This document shows, piece by piece, positions 24,964 through 31,948 of a stretch of DNA of 64,000 nucleotides (position 1 is its first letter; each line of letters begins with the position of its first letter). The translations under genes and the position numbers were made by a program. The stretch is taken from the NCBI RefSeq assembly GCF_036946125.1, contig NZ_JAQIJT010000002.1, positions 1,176,001-1,240,000 of the forward strand. Direction: 5' to 3'. The notes under the pieces are model-generated. The model worked only from the letters and a program-made list of their open reading frames with translations, searched no databases and was not told the DNA's origin. The stretch is from Sphingomonas adhaesiva (GTDB taxonomy: Bacteria > Pseudomonadota > Alphaproteobacteria > Sphingomonadales > Sphingomonadaceae).

Positions 24964-25431
24964 TCAATCGTCCCGTGAAATCTTCTCGTTACGCTCGTGA
25001 CGCTCCTGCGCCTCGACCGTCATGGTCGCGATCGGGCGCGCTTCGAGCCGGCCGAGGCTGATCGGCTCGCCGGTGACCTCGCAATAGCCGTACTCGCCCT
25101 CGTCGAGGCGGCGCAGTGCCGCGTCGATCTTCGAGATGAGCTTGCGCTGGCGGTCGCGCGTGCGCAGCTCCAGCGACCAGTCGGTCTCGCTCGACGCGCG
25201 GTCGCTGAGATCCGATTCCCGCAGCGAGTCGAGCTGAAGCTGCGACAGCGTGCCGAGCGATTCGCGCAGGATCGCCTCCTTCCACGCGAGCAGCTTGGCC
25301 CGAAAATATGCCTGTTGCCGCGGATTCATGAACGGCTCGTCGGCGCCGGGACGATAGCCGTCCCCGGCATCGTTAGCAGGCACCGTCATTCCGCCGAGAC
25401 CATTGTCGATATCCGCCACCGCCGTTGCCAT
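24964..25431 (-). CDS. dksA: RNA polymerase-binding transcription factor DksA
   Basis: DksA works with ppGpp at the RNA polymerase secondary channel to retune rRNA and biosynthetic promoters. At 155 residues it has the N-terminal helix (MNPRQQAYFRAKLLAWKEAI), the coiled-coil tip (ESDLSDRASSETDWSLELRT) with its acidic residues, and a C-terminal finger. The finger keeps a single cysteine (Cys117 in YGYCEVTGEPI) where classical DksA has four, as is common in alphaproteobacteria, so zinc is probably not bound. I chose ATG 25431 because GGGAG is six bases upstream; ATG 25437 would place it only one base away. Confidence 0.94.
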   Translation of the reverse strand: MATAVADIDNGLGGMTVPANDAGDGYRPGADEPFMNPRQQAYFRAKLLAWKEAILRESLGTLSQLQLDSLRESDLSDRASSETDWSLELRTRDRQRKLISKIDAALRRLDEGEYGYCEVTGEPISLGRLEARPIATMTVEAQERHERNEKISRDD

Positions 25432-25810
25432 GACCATCTCCCGTCCCCCGAAGCCGCTCCGCCGTTGTTCCTGACGGATGCGCTCCGGGCCGCGCCTATA
25501 GAGGGGCCGACGTGCCCCGACAAGCGAGTTGGCCGCCGGTCGCGTGCCGCCACCGCACAGGCGGCCGCCACCCGGACGACGCGGGGTCCCGCACAGTCGT
25601 GCGTCGCTCCGCTCATGATATCGCCCCATCGCGGGACGTTAACCATATCGTCCTACGCCGTCCCGGATGAATGCAGGCTGCACGATCCGTAATGGTGGTT
25701 AACGCCCTTGCACTTAATCCTTTGTTTCGCACTTTGCCGGATGAGGACGACCTACCATCGTCCTTGATTCCACGGCGAAGCATCAGCGCCGTCAACGAAA
25801 GAACGACGTT
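25432..25810. other. Intergenic region between dksA and the Ser/Asn-rich protein gene
   Basis: A 379-base gap between divergent genes that should hold both promoters. I see no open frame of its own. It contains an inverted pair built on GTTAACC (cgttaaccat at 25636-25645 and atggtggttaac near 25690-25701) and an AT-richer stretch (CACTTAATCCTTTGTTTCGC) about 95 bases before the 25811 start. No clear known operator was found. Confidence 0.5.
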
Positions 25811-26881
25811 ATGTCCGTGCGCATGGCCCTTGCGAAACTTTGTGCCTGCACCTGCGGCGGCGCGCTGATCGGCGGCGGGGCCGTGCATGTCGCGGAGCGC
25901 AACCACGCGCGCACCGTCTATGCGAAGAAGGCGACGACGCGCGTCGTGCGCCGCGCCGTGGCGAGCAACGGCAGCAAGATGCGCCGGGTGGTCAAGGCGC
26001 GCGGCGCGGGCAGCTGCGCCGCGACGACGGTGACGATCGCGAGCCAGGGCGCGCCGGTGCCGGTGCCGATGCCCGCCGCGCCGGTCTATGCCGCGGCGGA
26101 CAGCGGCCCGACCTTCGTCGGCGGCACCGGCGGCGGTTTCGGTGGCGGCTTCGGCGGAGGGGGCTTCGGCGGGGGCGGATTTTTCGCCGGCGGCTTCTTC
26201 GGCGGGTCGGGCGGCAGCTCGGGCAGCAGCGGCGGGATCGTCATCTCCTCGACGTCGAGCTCCAGCACGAGCGGGTCGAGCTCGACATCGTCTTCCGGCA
26301 ACGTGTCGTCGTCGGGGAACGTCTCCTCCTCGTCGTCCGGGAACGTATCCAGCTCGACCAGCAGCTCCACGGGAGGCGCATCGGTGGTGATCGACAATTC
26401 GAACTCGAACACCAGCAACAACAACAATAGCAGCAACAACAGCAGCACGAACACGAACAACAATTCGAGCAACAGCAGCAGCAACAACACGAATACGAAC
26501 AATAACTCGAACAGCAACAACAACAGCAACCAGCAGTCCCAGAATCAGGGCCAGAACCAGGGCCAGAATCAGGGTCAGGGTCAGGGTCAGGGTCAGGGTC
26601 AGGGTCAGGGCCAGAGCAGCACGTCGAGCACCTCCTCGTCCTCCTCGTCCTCCTCGTCCTACGGGTCCAGTTCGAAGGGCTGGGGATCGAGCCACGGCTG
26701 GTCGTCGAACGGCGGGTGGCAGTGCAACGGGGGATGCAAGCCGCCGTCGAGCAGCGGATCGAGCGGGTCGAGCAGCGGGTCGCCCGCGCCCGTACCGGCG
26801 CCGCCGATGATCCTGCTGTTCGGCGCGGCGGCGGCAGGACTGGTGGCGCGGCGGCGGTTCGCCAGGAAGTCCGCCGCGTAG
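25811..26881 (+). CDS. Low-complexity Ser/Asn/Gly-rich exported protein with exosortase-type C-terminal tail
   Basis: A 356-residue protein. The N-terminus has a hydrophobic segment (LAKLCACTCGGALIGGGAV). After a basic stretch come Gly/Phe repeats (GGGFGGGFGGGGFGGGG), a long Ser/Thr-rich block, an Asn/Ser block (SNTNNNSSNSSSNNTNTN) and about a dozen Gln-Gly repeats. The C-terminus (PAPVPAPPMILLFGAAAAG followed by LVARRRFARK) has the Pro motif, hydrophobic helix and Arg cluster of PEP-CTERM-like exosortase sorting signals. It is probably a surface or matrix protein, perhaps glycosylated on Ser/Thr. The start could instead be ATG 25823. No exosortase gene is nearby. Confidence 0.82.
   Translation: MSVRMALAKLCACTCGGALIGGGAVHVAERNHARTVYAKKATTRVVRRAVASNGSKMRRVVKARGAGSCAATTVTIASQGAPVPVPMPAAPVYAAADSGPTFVGGTGGGFGGGFGGGGFGGGGFFAGGFFGGSGGSSGSSGGIVISSTSSSSTSGSSSTSSSGNVSSSGNVSSSSSGNVSSSTSSSTGGASVVIDNSNSNTSNNNNSSNNSSTNTNNNSSNSSSNNTNTNNNSNSNNNSNQQSQNQGQNQGQNQGQGQGQGQGQGQGQSSTSSTSSSSSSSSSYGSSSKGWGSSHGWSSNGGWQCNGGCKPPSSSGSSGSSSGSPAPVPAPPMILLFGAAAAGLVARRRFARKSAA
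26546..26613 (+). repeat. CAGGGT/CAGGGC hexanucleotide repeats encoding Gln-Gly
   Basis: A run of hexamers, mostly CAGGGT (six in a row from 26570), with CAGGGC and AATCAGGGC/AACCAGGGC variants before them. It encodes the QNQGQNQGQ...GQGQ block of the low-complexity protein. The in-frame hexamers could expand or contract by slippage without a frameshift. Upstream, 26412-26530 is an imperfect AAC/AGC triplet repeat encoding Asn and Ser. Confidence 0.9.
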
Positions 26882-27057
26882 CGGGCCATCGCCGACGTCG
26901 GGCACGGGAACGCCACGACCGGCTCGTGCGATACGACGACGTGACGTGACGTGGCAGGGCCTTCGCGGGACCTTTTGCAAAAGCCCCTTTTCTGTGCCCC
27001 GGCGGAGGCCGGGGCACAGCATCGGCACGCCCGTAAGATACTGAAACCGGGGGCCCA

Positions 27058-27252
27058 ACTGGACCCCGGCCTTCGCGCGACCTTTGCAAAAGGCTCCCCC
27101 GTGCTCCTGCGTAGGCAGGAGCCCAGGGTTGCGGGTCCCTACAGGCGTTGTTCTTCTTGGCCCTGGGCTCCTGCCTGCGCAGGAGCACAGCATGGGCTCG
27201 GGGCTGTTGCGCCCGTTTTGCAACGGTTCCGCCTTCGCCGGGGAACGAAGAA
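27058..27252 (+). repeat. Compound dispersed repeat, copy 2 (about 190 bp)
   Basis: Same order and orientation as the copy at 2131-2323: ACTGGACCCCGGCCTTCGCG, 'tttgcaaaag', hairpin CTCCTGCGTAGGCAGGAG, GTTGCGGGTCCCTACAGG, 'gccctgggctcctgcctgc', 'ctgttgcgcccgttttgcaac', CCGGGGAACGAAGAA. It fills most of the 420-base gap 26882-27301. The rest of that gap holds partial units: GCCCCGGCGGAGGCCGGGGC at 26996-27015 and GCCCCGGCCTTCGCCGGGGC at 27273-27292. No gene is seen in the gap. Confidence 0.87.
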
Positions 27253-27301
27253 GGTTTCGGACTTATTCAAAGGCCCCGGCCTTCGCCGGGGCACACCGGG
27301 G

Positions 27302-27733
27302 TCAGGCGTTGAGAAGCGCCTGTTCGATATCCGGGATCGGGTGCCCGGTCAGGTCCTTGCTGACTTCGCCCGCCAGCCGCTGCTCGACCTCCTTGTGATA
27401 ATGTTTGCGCAACTCGCCCAGCGTCTTCGGCGCGGCGACGATGATGAGCTTTTCGAAATCGTTGGCGAGCGCGCGGCGCTTGAGCAGGTCGGCGGCGTCA
27501 GCGGCGAAGCGGTCCTCCTCCTGCTGGTGGAAATCCACCTCGCCCATCGTGCCCTGCTGCGTCGACGAGGCCTGACCGGCGGCGTCGGTCTTCTGCTCGC
27601 GGTCGGCGGGGTTGTTGCGTTCCTCGGCATGTTCGACCTGAAGGTTGGGATAGTCCGCGTCCCCTTCGTTGCGCAGGAACAGCAGCTTGCGCCCATCGAC
27701 CACCATCACCACCGATTGATGCGGGACCTGCAT
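27302..27733 (-). CDS. Host attachment-type protein (baeRF family 12-like)
   Basis: A 143-residue protein of the family named 'protein required for attachment to host cells', which has a release-factor eRF1-like domain (baeRF). It starts VVMVVDGRKLLFLRNEGDAD, has the Gln-rich linker GQASSTQQGTMGEVDFHQQE, and ends with DFEKLIIVAAPKTLGELRKH and GEVSKDLTGHPIPDIEQALL. The name comes from an Agrobacterium phenotype; the biochemical role is unclear and may be in ribosome-linked stress. ATG 27733 has a strong AAGGAG. It is divergent from serS. Confidence 0.88.
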   Translation of the reverse strand: MQVPHQSVVMVVDGRKLLFLRNEGDADYPNLQVEHAEERNNPADREQKTDAAGQASSTQQGTMGEVDFHQQEEDRFAADAADLLKRRALANDFEKLIIVAAPKTLGELRKHYHKEVEQRLAGEVSKDLTGHPIPDIEQALLNA

Positions 27734-27828
27734 GGTTCTTTCTCCTTCGTCGTTGGCGTCTGCGATGAAGAACCCACGGCGGCGGTGCGGGTTGCCTCCC
27801 CTGCCCGCGCCCGTCATAGCGCGGCGCC

Positions 27829-29121
27829 ATGCACGACATCCGCCTGATCCGTGACGATCCCGCCGCCTTCGACGCCGCCATGGCGTTGCGCGGTGCTGCC
27901 CCCTGTGCCGACGCGCTGGTGGCGCTCGACCGCCGCCGCCGCGAGGTGACGACCCAGGCGCAGGCCGCGCAGGCGCGCCGCAACGAGGCATCGAAGGCGA
28001 TCGGCGCGGCCAAGGCGAAGAAGGACGAGGACGCCGCCGCCGGGCTGATGGCGGAGGTCGCGGCGCTGAAGCAGCGGCTGCCCGAGCTGGAGGCGGAGGA
28101 CGCGCGGCTGGGCGCGGAGCTGGACGCGGCGCTGGCGGCGCTCCCCAACATCCCGGCCGCCGACGTGCCGCAGGGGGCGGACGAAGACGACAATGCGCTG
28201 GTCCACGAACGCGGGGCGAAGCCGGGGTTCGACTTCGCCGCGAAGGAGCATGACGCGATCGGGCCGGCGCTGGGGCTGGACTTCGAAACCGGCGTGGCGA
28301 TCGCCGGCGCGCGCTTCACGCTGGTACGCGGCGACGCGGCGCGGCTGCAACGCGCGCTGGGGCAGTTCATGCTCGACCGGCTTACGCGCGAGCATGGCTA
28401 TGAAGAGGTCGCGCCGCCGCTGATGGTGCGCGACGAGGCGGTGTTCGGCACCGGACAGCTGCCGAAGTTCGCCGACGACCTGTTCCGCACCACCGACGGG
28501 CGCTGGCTGATCCCGACCGCCGAGGTGTCGCTGACCAATATCGTGCGCGAGAAGATCCTCGCCCACGACGTCCTGCCGCTGCGCTTCGCCGCGCTGACGC
28601 CGTGCTTCCGCTCCGAGGCGGGCGCGGCGGGGCGCGATACGCGCGGCTATATCCGCCAGCACCAGTTCGAGAAGGTCGAGATGGTGTCGATCGTCGCGCC
28701 GGAGGCGAGCGAGGACGAGCACGAGCGGATGACGGCATGTGCCGAGGGGGTGCTCGACGCGCTCGGCCTCGCCTATCGCCGGATGAAATTGTGCACCGGC
28801 GACATGGGCTTCACCGCGGCGCGGACCTACGATCTGGAGGTGTGGCTGCCGGGCCAGGCACGCTATCGCGAGATTTCCAGCTGCTCGACCTGCACCGACT
28901 TCCAGGCACGGCGGATGAACGCGCGCTATCGCCCCGCCAAGGACGACAGGGGGAGCGAGAAGGCGACGCGCTTCGTCCATACGCTGAACGGGTCGGGGCT
29001 GGCGGTCGGCCGGACGCTGGTCGCGGTGCTGGAGAATTACCAGCAGGCCGACGGCTCGGTCGCGGTCCCGGGCGTGCTGCAACCGTATCTGGGCGGACAG
29101 GACCGGCTGGAGCCGCGCTGA
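27829..29121 (+). CDS. serS: Serine-tRNA ligase
   Basis: Charges tRNA-Ser (and tRNA-Sec where present); 430 residues, full length. An N-terminal antiparallel coiled coil (residues about 25-105, from RRREVTTQAQAAQARRNEAS) contacts the tRNA variable arm. The class II catalytic core has motif 2 (PCFRSEAGAAGRDTRGYIRQ) and motif 3 (NGSGLAVGRTLVAVLENYQ). The start MHDIRLIRDDP is typical. The LytM lipoprotein gene begins 8 bases after the stop and is likely co-transcribed. Confidence 0.97.
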   Translation: MHDIRLIRDDPAAFDAAMALRGAAPCADALVALDRRRREVTTQAQAAQARRNEASKAIGAAKAKKDEDAAAGLMAEVAALKQRLPELEAEDARLGAELDAALAALPNIPAADVPQGADEDDNALVHERGAKPGFDFAAKEHDAIGPALGLDFETGVAIAGARFTLVRGDAARLQRALGQFMLDRLTREHGYEEVAPPLMVRDEAVFGTGQLPKFADDLFRTTDGRWLIPTAEVSLTNIVREKILAHDVLPLRFAALTPCFRSEAGAAGRDTRGYIRQHQFEKVEMVSIVAPEASEDEHERMTACAEGVLDALGLAYRRMKLCTGDMGFTAARTYDLEVWLPGQARYREISSCSTCTDFQARRMNARYRPAKDDRGSEKATRFVHTLNGSGLAVGRTLVAVLENYQQADGSVAVPGVLQPYLGGQDRLEPR

Positions 29122-29129
29122 GGAAGCCG

Positions 29130-30191
29130 ATGATGAAACGGGCGGTGGTGCTGGCCGGGTGCGTGATCCTGGCGGGATGCGTTCCCGGCGGCAGGCGGGC
29201 CGCCCCCGGTCCCGCTCCCGCCCCGGCGCCCGCTGCCGCACCGGCGCCGCAACCCGCGGCGACCGCGGACGAGGCGGCGCAGCTGCCCGCCCCCGCCCCG
29301 GCATGGGAGACGCGGCCGGTCAATGCGGATGCGCGCACGGTCCCCTCGCAGCGCTACGTCGTGCGCAAGGGCGATACGCTGCGCGGGATCGCCGATCGCA
29401 CCGGCTCCGCGTCGGAGGCGATCGCGCGCGCCAACGGCATGACGCCCCCGTTCACGGTGCGGATCGGGCAGCGGCTGTCGATCCCCGGCGGACGCTATCA
29501 CCTCGTGCGGCCCGGGCAGACGGGGATCGCGATCGCGCGCGCCTATGCGCTGCCCTGGGCCCGGATCGTCGCGGCGAATGCGCTGGTCGAGCCCTATATC
29601 CTGCGCGCGGGGCAGCGCGTGCTGATCCCGGTCGATGCCGCACGGCCGGCGAGCGCCGCGGAGCGCGCCGCCGCCTTCACGCTCGACGTCGATACGATCC
29701 TGACCGGGGGCGAGCCCGCGGTGGCGGCGAACCAGCCGCCGGTTCGCCCGGTCGCCTCGCCCGCCCGCGTGCTTCCCGCGACCGCGGCGGTGGTGGCACC
29801 CGCCGCCCTGCCGGGGCGGTTCGTCTGGCCGGTCGACGGGCGCATCGTGCGCCGCTTCGGCCACGGCGCGACCGGCGAACGCAGCGACGGCGTGAAGATC
29901 GCGGTGCCGCTCGGCACGCCGGTCAGGGCGGTGGCGGACGGCACGGTCGCCTATGTCGGCGACGGGATCGCGGCACTGGGCGGGCTGGTGATCGTGAAGC
30001 ACGGCGGCGGCTGGACCTCGGTCTACGGCCATGCGTCGCAGCTGTCGGTGCGGCGCGGTCAGGCGGTGACGAAGGGGCAGGAGATCGCGCTGTCGGGCGA
30101 GACGGGCTATGCCGACCGCCCCGAATTGCATTTCGAGCTGCGCCGCGGACGCACGCCGGTGGACCCCACGACGCAATTGCCGCGGCGCTGA
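29130..30191 (+). CDS. LysM/LytM lipoprotein, NlpD-like amidase activator
   Basis: A 353-residue envelope lipoprotein with a signal and lipobox (VILAGC, Cys17) and a Pro/Ala-rich linker. Two LysM-type segments follow (YVVRKGDTLRGIADRTG and YHLVRPGQTGIAIARAYALP), then a C-terminal LytM (M23) domain. In that domain the zinc motif HxGxD is missing (GERSDGVKIAVPLG) while later strands are kept (VIVKHGGGWTSVYGHASQL, LHFELRRG). It is therefore probably not a peptidase but an activator of cell-wall amidases at division, like NlpD/EnvC. ATG 29130 or 29133 both fit AGGA. It follows serS by 8 bases. Confidence 0.9.
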   Translation: MMKRAVVLAGCVILAGCVPGGRRAAPGPAPAPAPAAAPAPQPAATADEAAQLPAPAPAWETRPVNADARTVPSQRYVVRKGDTLRGIADRTGSASEAIARANGMTPPFTVRIGQRLSIPGGRYHLVRPGQTGIAIARAYALPWARIVAANALVEPYILRAGQRVLIPVDAARPASAAERAAAFTLDVDTILTGGEPAVAANQPPVRPVASPARVLPATAAVVAPAALPGRFVWPVDGRIVRRFGHGATGERSDGVKIAVPLGTPVRAVADGTVAYVGDGIAALGGLVIVKHGGGWTSVYGHASQLSVRRGQAVTKGQEIALSGETGYADRPELHFELRRGRTPVDPTTQLPRR

Positions 30192-30215
30192 CCACTGTGT
30201 AACCGCGGTCGCATC

Positions 30216-31445
30216 ATGACGACCCATTATCAGTCCGATCTGCTGCGCCTGCTTTCGGAGCGTGGCTACATCCACCAGATGACCGATGCCGCCGCGCTCG
30301 ACGCGCTGGCGGCCAGGCAGGTGGTGCCGGGCTATATCGGCTTCGATCCCACGGCGCCGTCGCTGCACGTCGGCAGCCTGGTGCAGATCATGCTGCTGCG
30401 GCGCCTGCAACAGGCGGGGCACAAGCCGGTCGTGCTGATGGGCGGCGGCACCGGCAAGATCGGCGACCCCAGCTTCAAGGACGAGGCGCGCAAGCTGTCG
30501 TCGGAGGATACGATCGCCGCGAACATCGCGGGCATCCAGCGCATCTTCGAACGCTTCCTGACCTTCGGCGAGGGGGCGAGCGACGCGGTGATGGTCAACA
30601 ATGCCGACTGGCTCGACAAGCTGGAATACATCCCCTTCCTGCGCGAGGTGGGGCAGCATTTCAGCGTCAACCGCATGCTGTCGTTCGACTCGGTGAAGCT
30701 CAGGCTCGACCGCGAGCAGTCGCTGTCGTTCCTGGAATTCAACTACATGATCCTCCAGGGCTACGACTTCCGCGAGCTGGCGAAGCGCAGCGGCGTGCGG
30801 CTGCAGATGGGCGGCAGCGACCAATGGGGGAATATCGTCAACGGTGTCGAGCTGGCGCGGCGGATGGACGGGGCCGAGGTGTTCGGCGTCACCACGCCCC
30901 TGCTGACCACCGCGTCGGGCGAGAAGATGGGCAAGACGGTCGCGGGCGCGGTGTGGCTGCACGAGGACCAGCTGCCGCATTTCGACTATTGGCAGTTCTG
31001 GCGCAACACCGACGACCGCGATGTCGGGCGCTTCCTGCGGCTGTTCACCGACCTGCCGCTGGACGAGATCGCCCGGCTGGAGGCGCTGGGGGGCGCGGAG
31101 ATCAACGAGGCGAAGAAGGTGCTGGCCAACGAGGCGACCGCGATGTGCCGCGGCACGGCGGCAGCGGCCGAGGCGGCGGAGACGGCGCGGCGCACCTTCG
31201 AGGAAGGGGCCGCGGGCGATACGCTGCCGACGATCAGCGCAGCGGGATCGATCGCACTGGTCGATGCGCTGGTCGCGCTCGGCTTCGCCGCGTCGAAGGG
31301 CGAGGCGCGGCGGCTCATCAAGGGCGGCGGCGCCAGGGTCGCGGGGGAGAAGGTCGCGGACGAGGCGGCGGTGATCGAAATCGGGGGCGGCGCGGTACGC
31401 GTCTCCGCGGGCAAGAAGCATCACGGGATCGTCATGCCGGCGTGA
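30216..31445 (+). CDS. tyrS: Tyrosine-tRNA ligase
   Basis: Class I synthetase of 409 residues. The HIGH-type motif is HVGSL (in TAPSLHVGSLVQIM). The KMSKS-type loop is EKMGKTVAGA, about residue 236. The tyrosine pocket has EFNYMILQGYDF and QMGGSDQWGNIVNGVEL. A C-terminal S4 RNA-binding domain (SKGEARRLIKGGGARVAGEK) completes it. It begins 24 bases after the LytM gene. The KMGKT variant matches TyrS forms seen across alphaproteobacteria. Confidence 0.97.
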   Translation: MTTHYQSDLLRLLSERGYIHQMTDAAALDALAARQVVPGYIGFDPTAPSLHVGSLVQIMLLRRLQQAGHKPVVLMGGGTGKIGDPSFKDEARKLSSEDTIAANIAGIQRIFERFLTFGEGASDAVMVNNADWLDKLEYIPFLREVGQHFSVNRMLSFDSVKLRLDREQSLSFLEFNYMILQGYDFRELAKRSGVRLQMGGSDQWGNIVNGVELARRMDGAEVFGVTTPLLTTASGEKMGKTVAGAVWLHEDQLPHFDYWQFWRNTDDRDVGRFLRLFTDLPLDEIARLEALGGAEINEAKKVLANEATAMCRGTAAAAEAAETARRTFEEGAAGDTLPTISAAGSIALVDALVALGFAASKGEARRLIKGGGARVAGEKVADEAAVIEIGGGAVRVSAGKKHHGIVMPA

Positions 31446-31529
31446 TGAACGCAACGCGGCCGTAACGATTCATCATGGGTTAAAGGCCGCGCCTCAACAA
31501 GGGTGTATGCTTTGTTGAAGGAAGTGCGT

Positions 31530-31835
31530 ATGCGTCCAGCGATCGCCGTATTCGAGGAACGAGTGGAACCTCGCGACGAAACCCTGTTCCGCACGAAATT
31601 GCGGCTCGACGACGGATCGGCCTATCCCGCGACGATCGTCAACGTCTCGCCGCACGGGTTGATGGCGCGGTGCGACGCGGTGGTGGCGGTCGGGGACCTG
31701 GTGGCGGTGACGCTGCCGGTGGTCGGCGACTTCTCCGCGGAGGTGCGCTGGACGCTGGGCGGGCGGATCGGCTGCCGTCTGACGCGGGAGGTCCCGCCGG
31801 CGTTGTACCAGTTCGCGGTGGCGGCGATGCGGTGA
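31530..31835 (+). CDS. Small PilZ-domain protein
   Basis: A 101-residue single-domain PilZ-like protein. It has ETLFRTKLRLDDGSAYPATI, VNVSPHGLMARCDAVVAVGD, the strand FSAEVRWTLGGRIGCRLTRE and a C-terminal helix. The canonical RxxxR is weakly present (FRTKLR), so c-di-GMP binding needs testing. I chose ATG 31530 because AAGGAAG lies seven bases upstream; a GTG at 31503 would add nine residues without support. It converges with recG across a large inverted repeat. Confidence 0.8.
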   Translation: MRPAIAVFEERVEPRDETLFRTKLRLDDGSAYPATIVNVSPHGLMARCDAVVAVGDLVAVTLPVVGDFSAEVRWTLGGRIGCRLTREVPPALYQFAVAAMR

Positions 31836-31843
31836 CGTCGTAA

Positions 31844-31940
31844 GCCCCTCCCCTTGGGGAGGGGTTTGGGGTGGGTGGAGAGGGAACGGTTCCGCTCCAC
31901 AACCACCCCACCCCAACCCCTCCCCTGAAGGGGAGGGGCT
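31844..31940. repeat. Two-armed G/C-rich inverted repeat between PilZ and recG genes
   Basis: Outer arms are two small hairpins (GCCCCTCCCCTTGGGGAGGGG and CCCCTCCCCTGAAGGGGAGG) that also pair with each other; between them TTTGGGGTGGGTGGAG faces CCACCCCACCCCAAC. The centre is a GGAACGGTTCC palindrome. The same design occurs at 53417-53545. It lies between convergent stops and could stop transcription from both sides. Confidence 0.85.
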
Positions 31941-31948
31941 TTCCTGCA

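Noticed and set aside
25696..25716. CtrA-like TTAA pair upstream of the Ser/Asn-rich protein gene
   Set aside because: The two TTAA motifs are 11 bases apart instead of the 7 needed for a CtrA box.
26412..26613. Possible CRISPR-like direct repeats
   Set aside because: The units are 3-6 bases, in frame within a protein gene and without spacers.
27058..27252. A short reading frame conserved in all three copies of the compound repeat (QNGxN...CSCAGRSPG...QEHG...CKG.A.AG)
   Set aside because: The frame is open in every copy, but one copy has Trp at the start position, there is no ribosome site, and hairpin arms explain the conservation. I treat it as a by-product of indel-free copying.
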